Source of the DNA: Ascidiaceihabitans sp029251465
Lineage (GTDB): Bacteria; Pseudomonadota; Alphaproteobacteria; Rhodobacterales; Rhodobacteraceae
DNA: 64,000 nt
Assembly: GCF_042932805.1 (NCBI RefSeq)
Contig: NZ_CP170633.1
Location: 1,674,001 to 1,738,000, forward strand
Direction of reading: 5' to 3'
The first letter of the stretch is position 1; each line of letters begins with the position of its first letter. Under the pieces are notes generated by a model. The model made no database searches. It saw only the letters and a list, made by a program, of their open reading frames with translations, and was not told the origin of the DNA. Below, piece by piece: positions 8,296 to 16,722 of this stretch. The translations under genes and the position numbers were made by a program.

Positions 8296-10083
8296 TTAGT
8301 AGCCCCACAATCCAACACGACGATGTCCACGTTTTGCCTCGGGTCCAACAGCCGCTTTGGCGGTTGTGACTGGCGTGCACGGATCCTGAGGCAGCGGGTT
8401 AATTCCAACTGTCGCAAGCACGTTATTGACCGAACGCAGTGATCCATTGACCCACCCGTGCATGTCAGAAATCGATTCATTACAGAAATGCAAACTGTCA
8501 CGAGGGGCTGCAAGATAAGTGCGCACAGCACTGTCTTCGACGTTCAAGCGCCACTGGTGATAGGCAAATTCAAAGTCCTCTTGCCCGTCCCACAACCGGT
8601 AGCTGGTCAGAACTGGCGTCGGCACGTAGGTCACGCCAAACAGCTTGCCGATTTGTTCACGGGCCTGATCAACAACCGCTTGGGACGCGCCAAACAGCGT
8701 TTGCGGCACTTTGGCGTTCTGCGTGTCTTGCATTTCGGACGAGAACATCGGGCCGATATTTTGCAAGCCGTGCCAAAAATTGGTGTTGTTGAAATCGCAA
8801 TAGATCGTCAGTGCCGCCGCCGCATCGCCGCGAATGTCAGGGCTGGATTGGTCGTCTGCACTGTCGCAGCGTGCGACGCGATCTTTTTCGGGCAACGCAT
8901 AAAACGGATAGATCGAATTGATTGGCAATCCGGTAAAGCTTGGCCCAAATTGAACGGGCGGGCGCTGGGACAGGCCGTTTTCCCACCACGGGCTGTCAAA
9001 ATACAGATTGATTTTCATCAACTTCATCCCCAGCGAAGAATGAATGTTGTCCCACAGTTTTTGGGCGTCGGGCGCGGCGCGCAAGGCCGGCGATTGCATA
9101 AACAAATCCTCCATTCCCTTGGTGGCGGCCGCGATTACCAAGCGATCTGCGCGAACGGATTTGGCCGTGCCGCCCGCGATCACGGGCGAGGCGTTCAGCT
9201 GATCAGGGGCTTGCGTCATCGACAAACGATACCCTTTGCCATCATCGATTTGATCCACATTCGTCGACAGCATGATGTCGACATTGCCGCCGTGGTCTTT
9301 CTCCAGACGCTTAACAACAGTGTTTGGCAGCGTGCTAAACCCTTTGGCAAAGGTGAAATACTGCGGATCAATCGGAAAATCCGCAAGAATCTGCAACGCG
9401 TCGCCTGCGTTCGCCATCGATTTAAACGGACCGGCAAAACCAATGGTTTCGGTCAGCATCTGGATACATTCTTCGGAATAACCCATGTCGCGCAGCAAAC
9501 CCCACAACTGCCACTGGTTCAGGGTTTTGCCCTTCCACGTCACGACTTCGCGCACTTTGGTCCAGAATTCCGGCGGCTCGCCTGCTTTTTGGGTGATGCC
9601 GTTTTCGGTCAGGATCGTGTCAAAAGCGACGGTGACGATCTGGCTGGGGCTCAGGCCCTGCTCTTGGGTTTTCAGATCGTAAAGTTCGCTCCAGATCATG
9701 TTGTCAGACTCGACAGCATCCGCGACCGTGAAATTGTGACCGCGCAAGAAATAGCGGTTGGTGTCGTCCGCGCTGCCCATCGGGAAATCAACAATTTCGT
9801 CGCACAGCCCCATCGCTTTGATAAGGTTCATCAGCTCGTGCATGCCGTAGTTAAAACGCATGCCGCCTTCTTCTTCGCGCACCTGCACGCCGCCTTTGAA
9901 ATCGATAATGTCTGTGTCCAGACGACCACCGGTGCGGTTCAGCCGTTCAACAATTGCGACCTTTAGCGACGGGTCGTTGTCCAGCAATCGCCATGCACAA
10001 TAGAGCCCCGAAATACCGGCACCGATGATGGCGACGTCATAACTTGCCGCGTCCTGAATGTCTGAAAATGAAAGTGTGGACAT
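8296..10083 (-). CDS. FAD-dependent amine/L-amino-acid oxidase (VioA/RebO-like)
   Basis: First gene of the operon; ATG 10083 with CAGGAGA 6 nt upstream. 595 residues. The N-terminus has the Rossmann dinucleotide motif GAGISG (21-26), Glu46 at the ribose position and RTGGR (50-54), standard for flavin monoamine oxidases. EEGGMRF and YGMHELM follow near residue 75. The C-terminal FAD block (HFCNES then HGWVNGSLRS) matches the final motif of the family, with Asn-Glu-Ser in place of the common GE-S/A. These enzymes oxidise an amino group to an imine and release H2O2. Pairing with a VioB-like protein suggests an L-amino-acid substrate; tryptophan is only a guess. Confidence 0.78.
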   Translation of the reverse strand: MSTLSFSDIQDAASYDVAIIGAGISGLYCAWRLLDNDPSLKVAIVERLNRTGGRLDTDIIDFKGGVQVREEEGGMRFNYGMHELMNLIKAMGLCDEIVDFPMGSADDTNRYFLRGHNFTVADAVESDNMIWSELYDLKTQEQGLSPSQIVTVAFDTILTENGITQKAGEPPEFWTKVREVVTWKGKTLNQWQLWGLLRDMGYSEECIQMLTETIGFAGPFKSMANAGDALQILADFPIDPQYFTFAKGFSTLPNTVVKRLEKDHGGNVDIMLSTNVDQIDDGKGYRLSMTQAPDQLNASPVIAGGTAKSVRADRLVIAAATKGMEDLFMQSPALRAAPDAQKLWDNIHSSLGMKLMKINLYFDSPWWENGLSQRPPVQFGPSFTGLPINSIYPFYALPEKDRVARCDSADDQSSPDIRGDAAAALTIYCDFNNTNFWHGLQNIGPMFSSEMQDTQNAKVPQTLFGASQAVVDQAREQIGKLFGVTYVPTPVLTSYRLWDGQEDFEFAYHQWRLNVEDSAVRTYLAAPRDSLHFCNESISDMHGWVNGSLRSVNNVLATVGINPLPQDPCTPVTTAKAAVGPEAKRGHRRVGLWGY

Positions 10084-10466
10084 CAAAAGTCTCCTGAAAA
10101 ATGCTTTGACTTAAATGGGTGCCCGGATGAACGGGCGTCGCAAAATAGTCGGTGCTGCGCGCAAAATAGCACGCCGCAACGGGTGTAAGTGGTGTCAATT
10201 CACGCAGGTCGTTTGAGGTAGAGAGCGGCTGAACAAAATTGCAGCCAGAAAACAATAGAATGATAGCGTGAAAAATGGTCGATTGTTCAAAATGAATGCA
10301 TCAACCCTAGGTTTAATTTTTTGACTTGGCAAGGGGGCAAAAACACGATTCTTGCACAAAAGCGCGACGGTTTGAATGTCACGCGCTGCGTGTTTGCGCA
10401 CACAATTGGGTTGCGTCGCAAGGCCGGATTGTCGAGTGTCGCACAGGGACAAACGCTGGGGGGCGC
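10084..10466. other. 383-bp divergent intergenic region
   Basis: Separates the minus-strand oxidase/MNIO operon from the plus-strand heme/FeS-mscS operon, so it should hold both promoters. It is more A+T rich than the genes, with an AT-run around 10307-10322. One minus-strand sigma70-like candidate is listed separately. On the plus strand, TTGACT at 10320 lacks a good -10 at the right distance. No hairpin, riboswitch or small gene stands out. Confidence 0.6.
10260..10290 (-). promoter_or_regulatory. possible sigma70-like promoter of the MNIO/oxidase operon
   Basis: Reading the minus strand, TTGAAC (10290-10285) is followed after 19 nt by TATCAT (10265-10260). Spacing is longer than the optimum and the match moderate. 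It would give a leader of about 170 nt before the oxidase ATG. This is inference from consensus only. Confidence 0.25.
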
Positions 10467-11642
10467 ATGAACATGCAAACGACACAGACAAAGGGTGCAG
10501 GCTACAATGCGGGTCTGATCATTCGCGCCGCACGCATCACGTCGGGGCTGTATTTGTTGGCGTATGTTACCAGTCACCTGATCAATCTCAGCCTTGGTCT
10601 TATTTCGATCCAAGCGATGGATATTGCACGACCTTATTTGACCGGAACATGGACAGGCCCGGTCATGGGGCAATTGTTGTCGCTGTCGTTGCTTGTCCAT
10701 TTTGCACTAGGATTGTGGGCAATTTACAAGCGCCCGACCCTACGCACGAGCCTGCAGGACGGTGTGCAATTGGTCACCGGTCTGCTGGTCGTTCCGCTGT
10801 TGGCCACACATGCCATCGGGATTTCGATGCTGGATGGTTTTGGCGTCGATTTCAGTTTCAATCAAACAATTCGGCTGTTCTGGCTCAGCCAACCGACGTT
10901 GGGTTTGGTGCAGGTGGTAATGCTTGCGGTTGTTTGGGTGCATGGCTGTGCAGGTCTGTTCACGTGGCTTCGGTCCAAGGAAAATGCACGCAACATATTG
11001 GGCTGGCTGTATCCGCTGGCAGTGGCCGTTCCGGTTGTTGCCCTGCTCGGATACGCCGAAGCCGGTCGTGCGGTGCTGACCCAAGCCGAGGCACCAAAGG
11101 TAGAACAAGCTTACGAGGTACCGCGTCAAACGACAGAAAACCAACAGGCAGCTTATACCGCGACGCCCGCTCCTGTCGTGGATTATGCGCTGATCAAACA
11201 GGTCACAAGAACCGTCATTTGGGGGTCAATCGTTCTGGGCATCCTGACAGTTTTGGCGCGCTGGGTGCGTGTGTCTGTGATCAAATCAGAGCGGGTCAGT
11301 TTGATCCGCGACGGCGTTGGACCGATGCCTTCCACCTCTGCTCTGACGATGCTCGACGGGTTTCGCCAGAACGACCAATCGCACGCCAGCCTATGCGAAG
11401 GACGGGGGCGTTGCGGCACCTGCGCTGTGCGGATCCTGCAATCGGAATTCCCGCTGCCGCCGCCATCCCCCCTCGAAGCGCGCACATTGCTACGGATCAA
11501 TGCGCCCGAAAATGCGCGGCTGGCCTGTCAGGTGATGCCGGCGGGCGGGCGAGTAGAAACTGCGCCGATGTATCCAGCTGACTACAGTTTTCACGACGAC
11601 AAACCCGTTCTGCCCGACCCTGCGTTCGAGGTGCCAACATGA
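10467..11642 (+). CDS. di-heme membrane anchor fused to a 2Fe-2S ferredoxin domain
   Basis: Start at ATG 10467 after a G-rich stretch; a second ATG lies two codons on. 391 residues. The N-terminal half has about five membrane helices with histidines at 37, 78, 115 and 159, the layout of a succinate-dehydrogenase-like cytochrome b that binds two hemes. After another helix (about 245-265) comes a ferredoxin-type domain with Cys310, Cys316, Cys319 and Cys354. The same two modules form the N-terminus of some alphaproteobacterial adenylate cyclases, but no cyclase domain is present. It overlaps the MscS gene by 4 nt (ATGA). A redox-sensing or electron-transfer role linked to the channel is inferred. 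Confidence 0.72.
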   Translation: MNMQTTQTKGAGYNAGLIIRAARITSGLYLLAYVTSHLINLSLGLISIQAMDIARPYLTGTWTGPVMGQLLSLSLLVHFALGLWAIYKRPTLRTSLQDGVQLVTGLLVVPLLATHAIGISMLDGFGVDFSFNQTIRLFWLSQPTLGLVQVVMLAVVWVHGCAGLFTWLRSKENARNILGWLYPLAVAVPVVALLGYAEAGRAVLTQAEAPKVEQAYEVPRQTTENQQAAYTATPAPVVDYALIKQVTRTVIWGSIVLGILTVLARWVRVSVIKSERVSLIRDGVGPMPSTSALTMLDGFRQNDQSHASLCEGRGRCGTCAVRILQSEFPLPPPSPLEARTLLRINAPENARLACQVMPAGGRVETAPMYPADYSFHDDKPVLPDPAFEVPT

Positions 11643-13906
11643 TCGGTCTGCTCAAGCGCCTTTCGCTGATTTTGATGCTTTGCGTGCCCACACAGGTTTG
11701 GGCTCAGGACGCTGCTGTTGGTGATATCGACGCGCCGTCTTCAAACGATCTGCACGAATTTACCCGGCTGTTGGCGGATCAACGCATTCAAACCTGGATC
11801 CAAGATCAAGCCGACGATGTTGACGCTGAAAGCGAAACCAAAACAATTTCAGTGCGCGAGCAATTCGAAGTCTTTGCCGCAAAAACCGGACAGCGGGTGC
11901 AGGATTTGGGGGCCGCTTGGGCAGCAGCAGGGCATGCGCCGACAATGATTTCCGAGCGCTGGCAAGAACAGGTCACGCCAAATCGCAAAGTGCGCAGCCT
12001 GACATTTGTGATGATCTTTTTGTTCCTTGGTGCCGGGCTCGAATGGCTGCTGCGGCAATACACCAATCCGATCCGCAAACGGCTTGAGCATGGTGAATTC
12101 GAAACCCTATCGCAACGTGTCTTGGCAGCCTTTTCGCGGGCGGCATTGTCGCTGTCGGCCTTGATGGTTTTTGCAATTGGTAGCATCGGTGCTTTTGGCG
12201 CGTTTGACTGGCCGCCGTTGCTTTATTCCATGATCCTCAATGCGCTGGCGACGATAGTTGCCATCCGCGTTTTTGGAACCGTGCTTGTGTTGTTTCTCGC
12301 CCCTTATGTCCCCGCCCTTCGGTTGGTGCCGATTGAAACACCGTTGGCGCGCGGCATCGGGCGGACATTGTTCAGTCTGGCTGCATTGTTCATAGCTTAC
12401 ATCGCGCTGATCGATGTTTTCGAACGCCTCGCCAACCCTGAGTTTGGGGCCGCGCAAACTCCGGACGTCTTGGCGATGTCCGTGGGTTTTGGATTGGTCT
12501 GTCTGGCGGCAACATTGATTGCGATTGCGATCTGTTTTCGAATGGTGAAACGCCAGCATGGGCAGGCGTCGCGCAGCCACGGGCGTTGGTGTGCCTACAT
12601 CAGTTTTTTAGCCTGCATCACGTTTGTGCTGTGGCTGTTTGATATGAAAATCGTGATGTGGAATGTCGCGCTGGTTGGCGGATTGATCCCCGTTCTGCGC
12701 TTGCTCGGCATTTGGGTGGATGCGGCTTTTGATCGTGCCATCGCCGATTTTCTGGCCAAAGTCGAAGCTGATCCAGTTCCCCTACCCGATGCGACCATTG
12801 AGGATGCTGCTGAACACATCACCCTGATTGATGAGGACGAACCAGAAGTGATCGAAATCATCGACCCGTACGAAACCTACCGCCCGATTGCGCAACGACT
12901 TGCACGGTTTGCAGCAATTGTTTGCGTCGGAATGTTGCTGGCCTTGATTTGGAATCTCGGGATTTTTGTGACCACTGACAGCCCAAATATTGCGCAACAG
13001 GTGTTTCGCGTATTGCTGGACAGTGCCGCCGCGTTACTGATTGCTGATCTTGTTTGGGTTTGGGCCAAGACCGCAATTGATCGTCGCCTTTCAGCCTATT
13101 CACCTCCGGTTGATGGATCAGCGCCCGGTCCCGAAGCCCGCATGGCGACACTGTTGCCGCTATTGCGCGTGGTGTTGATGGTCACGTTACTAGCCATCGT
13201 TATCATGTCGATTTTGTCGTCAGTTGGTGTCAACATCGCGCCGATTATTGCCGGCGCTTCGGTGTTAGGCATTGCCATTGGATTTGGCGCGCAATCACTG
13301 GTCAAAGACGTCGTGTCCGGGATTTTCTTTTTGATCGATGATGCGTTTCGCGTCGGTGAATATGTTGAAATTGATCAGCTGCGTGGCAACGTTGAGAAAA
13401 TTTCGATCCGTTCTCTGCAAATTCGCCATCACCGCGGTGCCGTGCACACCCTGCCCTTTGGTGAGCTGAAATCGATGACCAACCATTCGCGTGATTGGGT
13501 GATTATGAAGCTTGAATTCCGCGTGCCGTTCGACACGGATTTACGGCTGGTCAAAAAGCTGATCAAGAAAGTTGGCGCGGAATTGAAAGCGAACGAAGTT
13601 TACGGCGACAGCATCCTGGAGACGTTAAAGTCGCAGGGCGTCCGGCGCATGGAAGAATTCAACATGGTTGTCGGCGTGAAATTCATGACGCGTCCGGGCG
13701 AACAATGGCTTGTGCGCCGTGATGCCTATCAGGGCGTGCGCGACATTTTTGATGCCAACGGAATTCGTATGGCCGAACGCAACGTGAAGGTCGAAATCGA
13801 AGGTGGCGACGATCTGACCCCGGATCAACGCCGCGCGGCATCAGCAGCAGCGCAGGAAGCCTCGCAAAATCAGCTCCCGCCCGGTCCAATTCCGGACGAG
13901 CCTTAA
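11639..13906 (+). CDS. large MscS-family mechanosensitive ion channel
   Basis: 755 residues starting with a Sec signal peptide (hydrophobic stretch, then VWAQDA near residue 23). An acidic/Gln-rich periplasmic segment follows, then multiple membrane helices and the MscS core at about 530-580, with the Gly/Ala-rich pore helix (GASVLGIAIGFGAQSLV) and the adjoining DVVSGIFFLIDDAFRVGEYVEI-type block. A cytoplasmic beta domain and a Pro-rich tail end the protein. It resembles the longer YbdG/MscK-like members rather than the 286-residue E. coli MscS. It should open under membrane tension in the inner membrane. Translation is probably coupled to the upstream heme/FeS protein. Confidence 0.9.
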   Translation: MIGLLKRLSLILMLCVPTQVWAQDAAVGDIDAPSSNDLHEFTRLLADQRIQTWIQDQADDVDAESETKTISVREQFEVFAAKTGQRVQDLGAAWAAAGHAPTMISERWQEQVTPNRKVRSLTFVMIFLFLGAGLEWLLRQYTNPIRKRLEHGEFETLSQRVLAAFSRAALSLSALMVFAIGSIGAFGAFDWPPLLYSMILNALATIVAIRVFGTVLVLFLAPYVPALRLVPIETPLARGIGRTLFSLAALFIAYIALIDVFERLANPEFGAAQTPDVLAMSVGFGLVCLAATLIAIAICFRMVKRQHGQASRSHGRWCAYISFLACITFVLWLFDMKIVMWNVALVGGLIPVLRLLGIWVDAAFDRAIADFLAKVEADPVPLPDATIEDAAEHITLIDEDEPEVIEIIDPYETYRPIAQRLARFAAIVCVGMLLALIWNLGIFVTTDSPNIAQQVFRVLLDSAAALLIADLVWVWAKTAIDRRLSAYSPPVDGSAPGPEARMATLLPLLRVVLMVTLLAIVIMSILSSVGVNIAPIIAGASVLGIAIGFGAQSLVKDVVSGIFFLIDDAFRVGEYVEIDQLRGNVEKISIRSLQIRHHRGAVHTLPFGELKSMTNHSRDWVIMKLEFRVPFDTDLRLVKKLIKKVGAELKANEVYGDSILETLKSQGVRRMEEFNMVVGVKFMTRPGEQWLVRRDAYQGVRDIFDANGIRMAERNVKVEIEGGDDLTPDQRRAASAAAQEASQNQLPPGPIPDEP

Positions 13907-13912
13907 GGCTCG
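13897..13912. repeat. 16-bp perfect palindrome at convergent gene ends
   Basis: CGAGCCTTAAGGCTCG contains the TAA stop of the MscS gene and lies 20 nt from the end of the convergent response-regulator gene. It can fold on either strand but has no T-run, so it is not a classical intrinsic terminator. Confidence 0.6.
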
Positions 13913-13931
13913 CCGTCAGCCGCCAATCACG

Positions 13932-14579
13932 TCAATTCTTAAAGACAAATTCATCTTCGCGCAGGAAACCCTCAAGAAAATGATCCGAATATTGCGGGCT
14001 GCTGACTGAAACACCGGTTGATGAAATCGAGTTGCGCAGCCCTTCGGACAATGCGGACTGAATCATATCACGCATACCACCGTCCTGAAGAGCAGTCTGA
14101 ATCAAGTCCCGCATGTCTCGTGGGTCGGGGTTCAGCAGGTTTCGGCGCAGTTCAATTTGCTGCATCGCTTTCACGAAAACATCGTGGATCACCGCAGGCG
14201 ACAAATCATCCTTTTGTAAAAAGTCACTGCAACCTTGGCGAAACGCGGATACGGCAACGTCTGTTTGGCTTTGCCCGGTCACCATGATCGTTGCCGCCTC
14301 TTTGTTCGCTTTGTGATCTTGGATCACTTTAAGCGCCTGCAACCCGTCCTCATCCGCCAAATGATAGTCGATCATGATCACATCAAAGGTGTTTTCATCC
14401 AGCTGATTGGCCATTTCAGTGATAGAACACACTTCTGCTACATCCAGTTGCAGTCCTGCTTTTTCTGTAAAACGTCTGATACGTTTGCGATCAAATGCAT
14501 CATCGTCCAAAATCAATGTTTTCAAGGCATTAGGCTGCCTTCCAAAAATTGGCGTTCGCGTTTCTGCAACTTGTAACAT
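13932..14579 (-). CDS. single-domain response regulator with C-terminal extension
   Basis: 215 residues; GAGG lies 7 nt before the ATG. The receiver domain spans about 20-140, with acidic cluster DDD (25-27), phospho-acceptor Asp71 (IMIDYHLADEDGL), Thr in MVTGQ and Lys in FLQKDD. There is no DNA-binding or enzymatic output domain. The ~75-residue tail is Asp/Arg/Gly/Ser-rich with repeated RDLIQTALQ / RDMIQSALS units and may bind a partner. No histidine kinase is adjacent; the CheA gene is 7 kb away. It faces the MscS gene tail to tail. Confidence 0.85.
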   Translation of the reverse strand: MLQVAETRTPIFGRQPNALKTLILDDDAFDRKRIRRFTEKAGLQLDVAEVCSITEMANQLDENTFDVIMIDYHLADEDGLQALKVIQDHKANKEAATIMVTGQSQTDVAVSAFRQGCSDFLQKDDLSPAVIHDVFVKAMQQIELRRNLLNPDPRDMRDLIQTALQDGGMRDMIQSALSEGLRNSISSTGVSVSSPQYSDHFLEGFLREDEFVFKN

Positions 14580-14704
14580 GACTTAACCTCAAAATGGTTG
14601 ATCCTACTTTCGATGAAGATAACGAAAAGCGGTTGACCATTGGTTAGCGCGTTCACGTTTTGTCCAATCGTATTCGTTCAATTTGCCATAAATAGACGGC
14701 GCCC

Positions 14705-14742
14705 TGCCTTTATCAAAAAAACAACCTTTATCAAAAAACAAC
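14705..14742. repeat. short direct repeat, CCTTTATCAAAAAA twice
   Basis: Two copies of CCTTTATCAAAAAA(A)CAAC occur back to back in the gap between the response-regulator gene and the isocitrate-lyase-family gene, ~130 nt upstream of the regulator start. Read on the minus strand it gives T-runs after CAACGTTG, so it could contribute to termination of the upstream gene, but the hairpin is weak. Confidence 0.45.
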
Positions 14743-14768
14743 GTTGGGATTTTCGTTTTTAAAAGAGA

Positions 14769-15590
14769 TCAGAGTGGCTGATCTTTTAACAACAACGCTT
14801 CGATATCCGGCGTTGAGGCGGCCGTCAGGATGTCCGTAAAATCACCCTCAGACAAAATGGCGCGCGCCGCGTTGATTAGAGCCCCCGTGCTGACGCGTGC
14901 AAGGCCGGACCCAAGCGAAATCCGCGCCACCCCCATCGCTGCATATTCGACCCGTGTGGTTTTTGCAAAACGCCCCACTGCCAGCACGTTCACCGGTTTA
15001 TCCGTGCAATCGATCAATCGCTGAACATCTTCCAGCGATGGTGGCATTGGCGCATACAGGCAGTCGGCCCCCGCCGCATCAAAGGCACGCAAGCGCCGCA
15101 GGGCCTCGTCTATGTTATAGACACCGTTCATCATGCCATCAGCGCGGGCCACCAAGACAAAATCATGTGGCAATGCGCGCGCCGCTGATACCGCGGCTTT
15201 GATCCGTTCAACCGCCAAGTCAAAGTCGTAAAACCCGCGATCCGACATGTCCGTGTCTTCGATTGAAACGCCTGCCAGCCCGATTTCAGCGGACAAGCGG
15301 ATCGTTTCGGCAACGGTTTCAGGGTCAACACCGTAGCCGTTTTCGAAATCACCCGAAACCGGCAGATGGGTCGCGGCCACGATATCTTGGGCTTGCGCCA
15401 TTGCCTCGTCCCGCGTGACATTGCCCATATCGGGGCGCCCCAGTGTGTAGGCGTGACCGTTCGATGTGGTGCCAATCGCTTCGGCCCCCAACGCAGTCAG
15501 AACCTTAGCGCTGCCGATATCGTGGGCATTTGCCAGTACAAACGGAGCGCCACGCCGGTGTAATGCGCGAAAAACCTCACCAATATGCAT
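14769..15590 (-). CDS. isocitrate lyase / PEP mutase superfamily enzyme
   Basis: 273 residues, usual size for the small PEP mutase/2-methylisocitrate-lyase-like branch. It starts with the typical ANAHDIGSAKVL segment and has the metal-binding DFENGYG (near 97), the SIEDTD block (near 128) and VLVARADG (near 160). The KKCGH catalytic loop of true isocitrate lyases is absent, so glyoxylate-cycle activity is unlikely. Members cleave or form C-C or P-C bonds in small 2-oxo acids, for example oxaloacetate decarboxylation. The precise substrate cannot be told. It appears monocistronic. Confidence 0.85.
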   Translation of the reverse strand: MHIGEVFRALHRRGAPFVLANAHDIGSAKVLTALGAEAIGTTSNGHAYTLGRPDMGNVTRDEAMAQAQDIVAATHLPVSGDFENGYGVDPETVAETIRLSAEIGLAGVSIEDTDMSDRGFYDFDLAVERIKAAVSAARALPHDFVLVARADGMMNGVYNIDEALRRLRAFDAAGADCLYAPMPPSLEDVQRLIDCTDKPVNVLAVGRFAKTTRVEYAAMGVARISLGSGLARVSTGALINAARAILSEGDFTDILTAASTPDIEALLLKDQPL

Positions 15591-15761
15591 CTCAGGTCTC
15601 CTTTTGTTGCGCGGATTTCACCCACTGCGGCCCCGTTCCATACACTATTACCGAGCAGCACTGATCTGTCTAACACATCCTGAAATGACCCTGCGCGCGC
15701 CCTTTGTGCGCCGCATTTGCACGCGACGATACGCCCTCGAGCACAGTAAAAGAGGACCGCG

Positions 15762-15944
15762 ATGCCAATCTTGCATGATCCAGAAAATCCGCGTCACGCG
15801 CGGCTGTTTGAACTGCTGCGGCAGAACGATGTGGTCGAAACCATGGCATCCCGTGTCCATGATTTTAACATCAGAAAAGTGAACCAAGACGAGATGGACG
15901 TGATCAAGCGTGTCGCGGCACGATCGATGCAGCGCGTGAACTAG
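15762..15944 (+). CDS. small 60-residue protein of unknown function
   Basis: A 60-codon ORF with a good ribosome site (AGAGGA, 5 nt before ATG). The product is charged, soluble and probably helical (HARLFELLRQNDVVETMASRV, then a second helix ending RVAARSMQRVN), with no signal peptide, membrane segment or cysteine. It lies in the gap between the PEP-mutase-like gene and rlmE and ends 15 nt from the convergent rlmE stop. I do not recognise a family. The call rests on the ribosome site and protein-like composition. Confidence 0.55.
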   Translation: MPILHDPENPRHARLFELLRQNDVVETMASRVHDFNIRKVNQDEMDVIKRVAARSMQRVN

Positions 15945-15959
15945 AACCAGATTTTCACT

Positions 15960-16721
15960 TTAACTGTCGCCCTTAAAACCCAATGCCACAACAAATTTTT
16001 CAGAACTGTCAGAGCGCGATGACGCCGGTTTAAAGTTGTGCACCTTGGTGAACCGTTGCTTAAGCACCTTTTGCAAATCGCCTTCAGCGCCGCCCGCCAG
16101 AACCTTGGCGATAAAGGTACCACCCTCTTCTAGCACGTCGAACGCAAAATAGGCGGCCGCTTCGCACAGCGCCATAATTTTCAAGTGATCGGTCTGTTTG
16201 TGCCCTGACGAGGACGCGGCCATGTCCGACATCACGACGTCCGCTTTACCGCCAAGCCATTCTTTGACCTGATCGTCAGCGCCTTCGTCCATGAAATCAA
16301 GCACGTGCAATTCGCAGCCCGCGATCGGTTCCATCACTTGCAAATCGACGCCTAGAATCGTGCCAATGGCTTTGCCGGATTTTTCGCCCAAAATGTTAGA
16401 GCGTTTGACCGCCACCTGACACCAGCCACCGGGGGCCGCGCCCAGATCGACGATGCGCGCGCCAGGCACCAGAAACCGGAATTTATCGTCCAGATCCATG
16501 ATCTTGAACGCCGCGCGCCCACGATAGCCTTCGGCCTTGGCGCGTTTGACATACGGGTCGTTCAGCTGGCGCAACAACCAGCGCGTCGACGAATTAGAAC
16601 GCCCGCGTGCGGTTTTGACTTTGACCTTCAGGTCGCGTTGTCCACGCCCTGAATCGTTTTTGCCCGTTGGCGTTTTGGAATTGCCGCTTGGGGTTACGGG
16701 CGGTTTTGGGGTCTTTGCCAT
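15960..16721 (-). CDS. rlmE: 23S rRNA (uridine-2'-O-)-methyltransferase RlmE (FtsJ/RrmJ)
   Basis: Start set at ATG 16721, one base after the ppx stop, with GGAG from the end of ppx as ribosome site; this gives 253 residues. A basic Lys/Pro/Ser-rich N-terminal tail (1-45) precedes the methyltransferase fold: SAM motif VDLGAAPGGWCQ, VDLQ at the end of strand 2, VLDFMDE, SDMAASSSGHKQTDH with the catalytic Asp, and a C-terminal FIAKVLAGG with the catalytic Lys. It methylates U2552 of the A-loop in 50S assembly. The ppx-rlmE pair looks like one transcript with coupled translation. Confidence 0.95.
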   Translation of the reverse strand: MAKTPKPPVTPSGNSKTPTGKNDSGRGQRDLKVKVKTARGRSNSSTRWLLRQLNDPYVKRAKAEGYRGRAAFKIMDLDDKFRFLVPGARIVDLGAAPGGWCQVAVKRSNILGEKSGKAIGTILGVDLQVMEPIAGCELHVLDFMDEGADDQVKEWLGGKADVVMSDMAASSSGHKQTDHLKIMALCEAAAYFAFDVLEEGGTFIAKVLAGGAEGDLQKVLKQRFTKVHNFKPASSRSDSSEKFVVALGFKGDS

Positions 16722-16722
16722 T

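Noticed and set aside
8458..9966. 502-codon plus-strand frame antisense to the FAD oxidase
   Set aside because: A shadow of the oxidase gene in high-GC DNA; Arg/His/Gln-rich with no domain.
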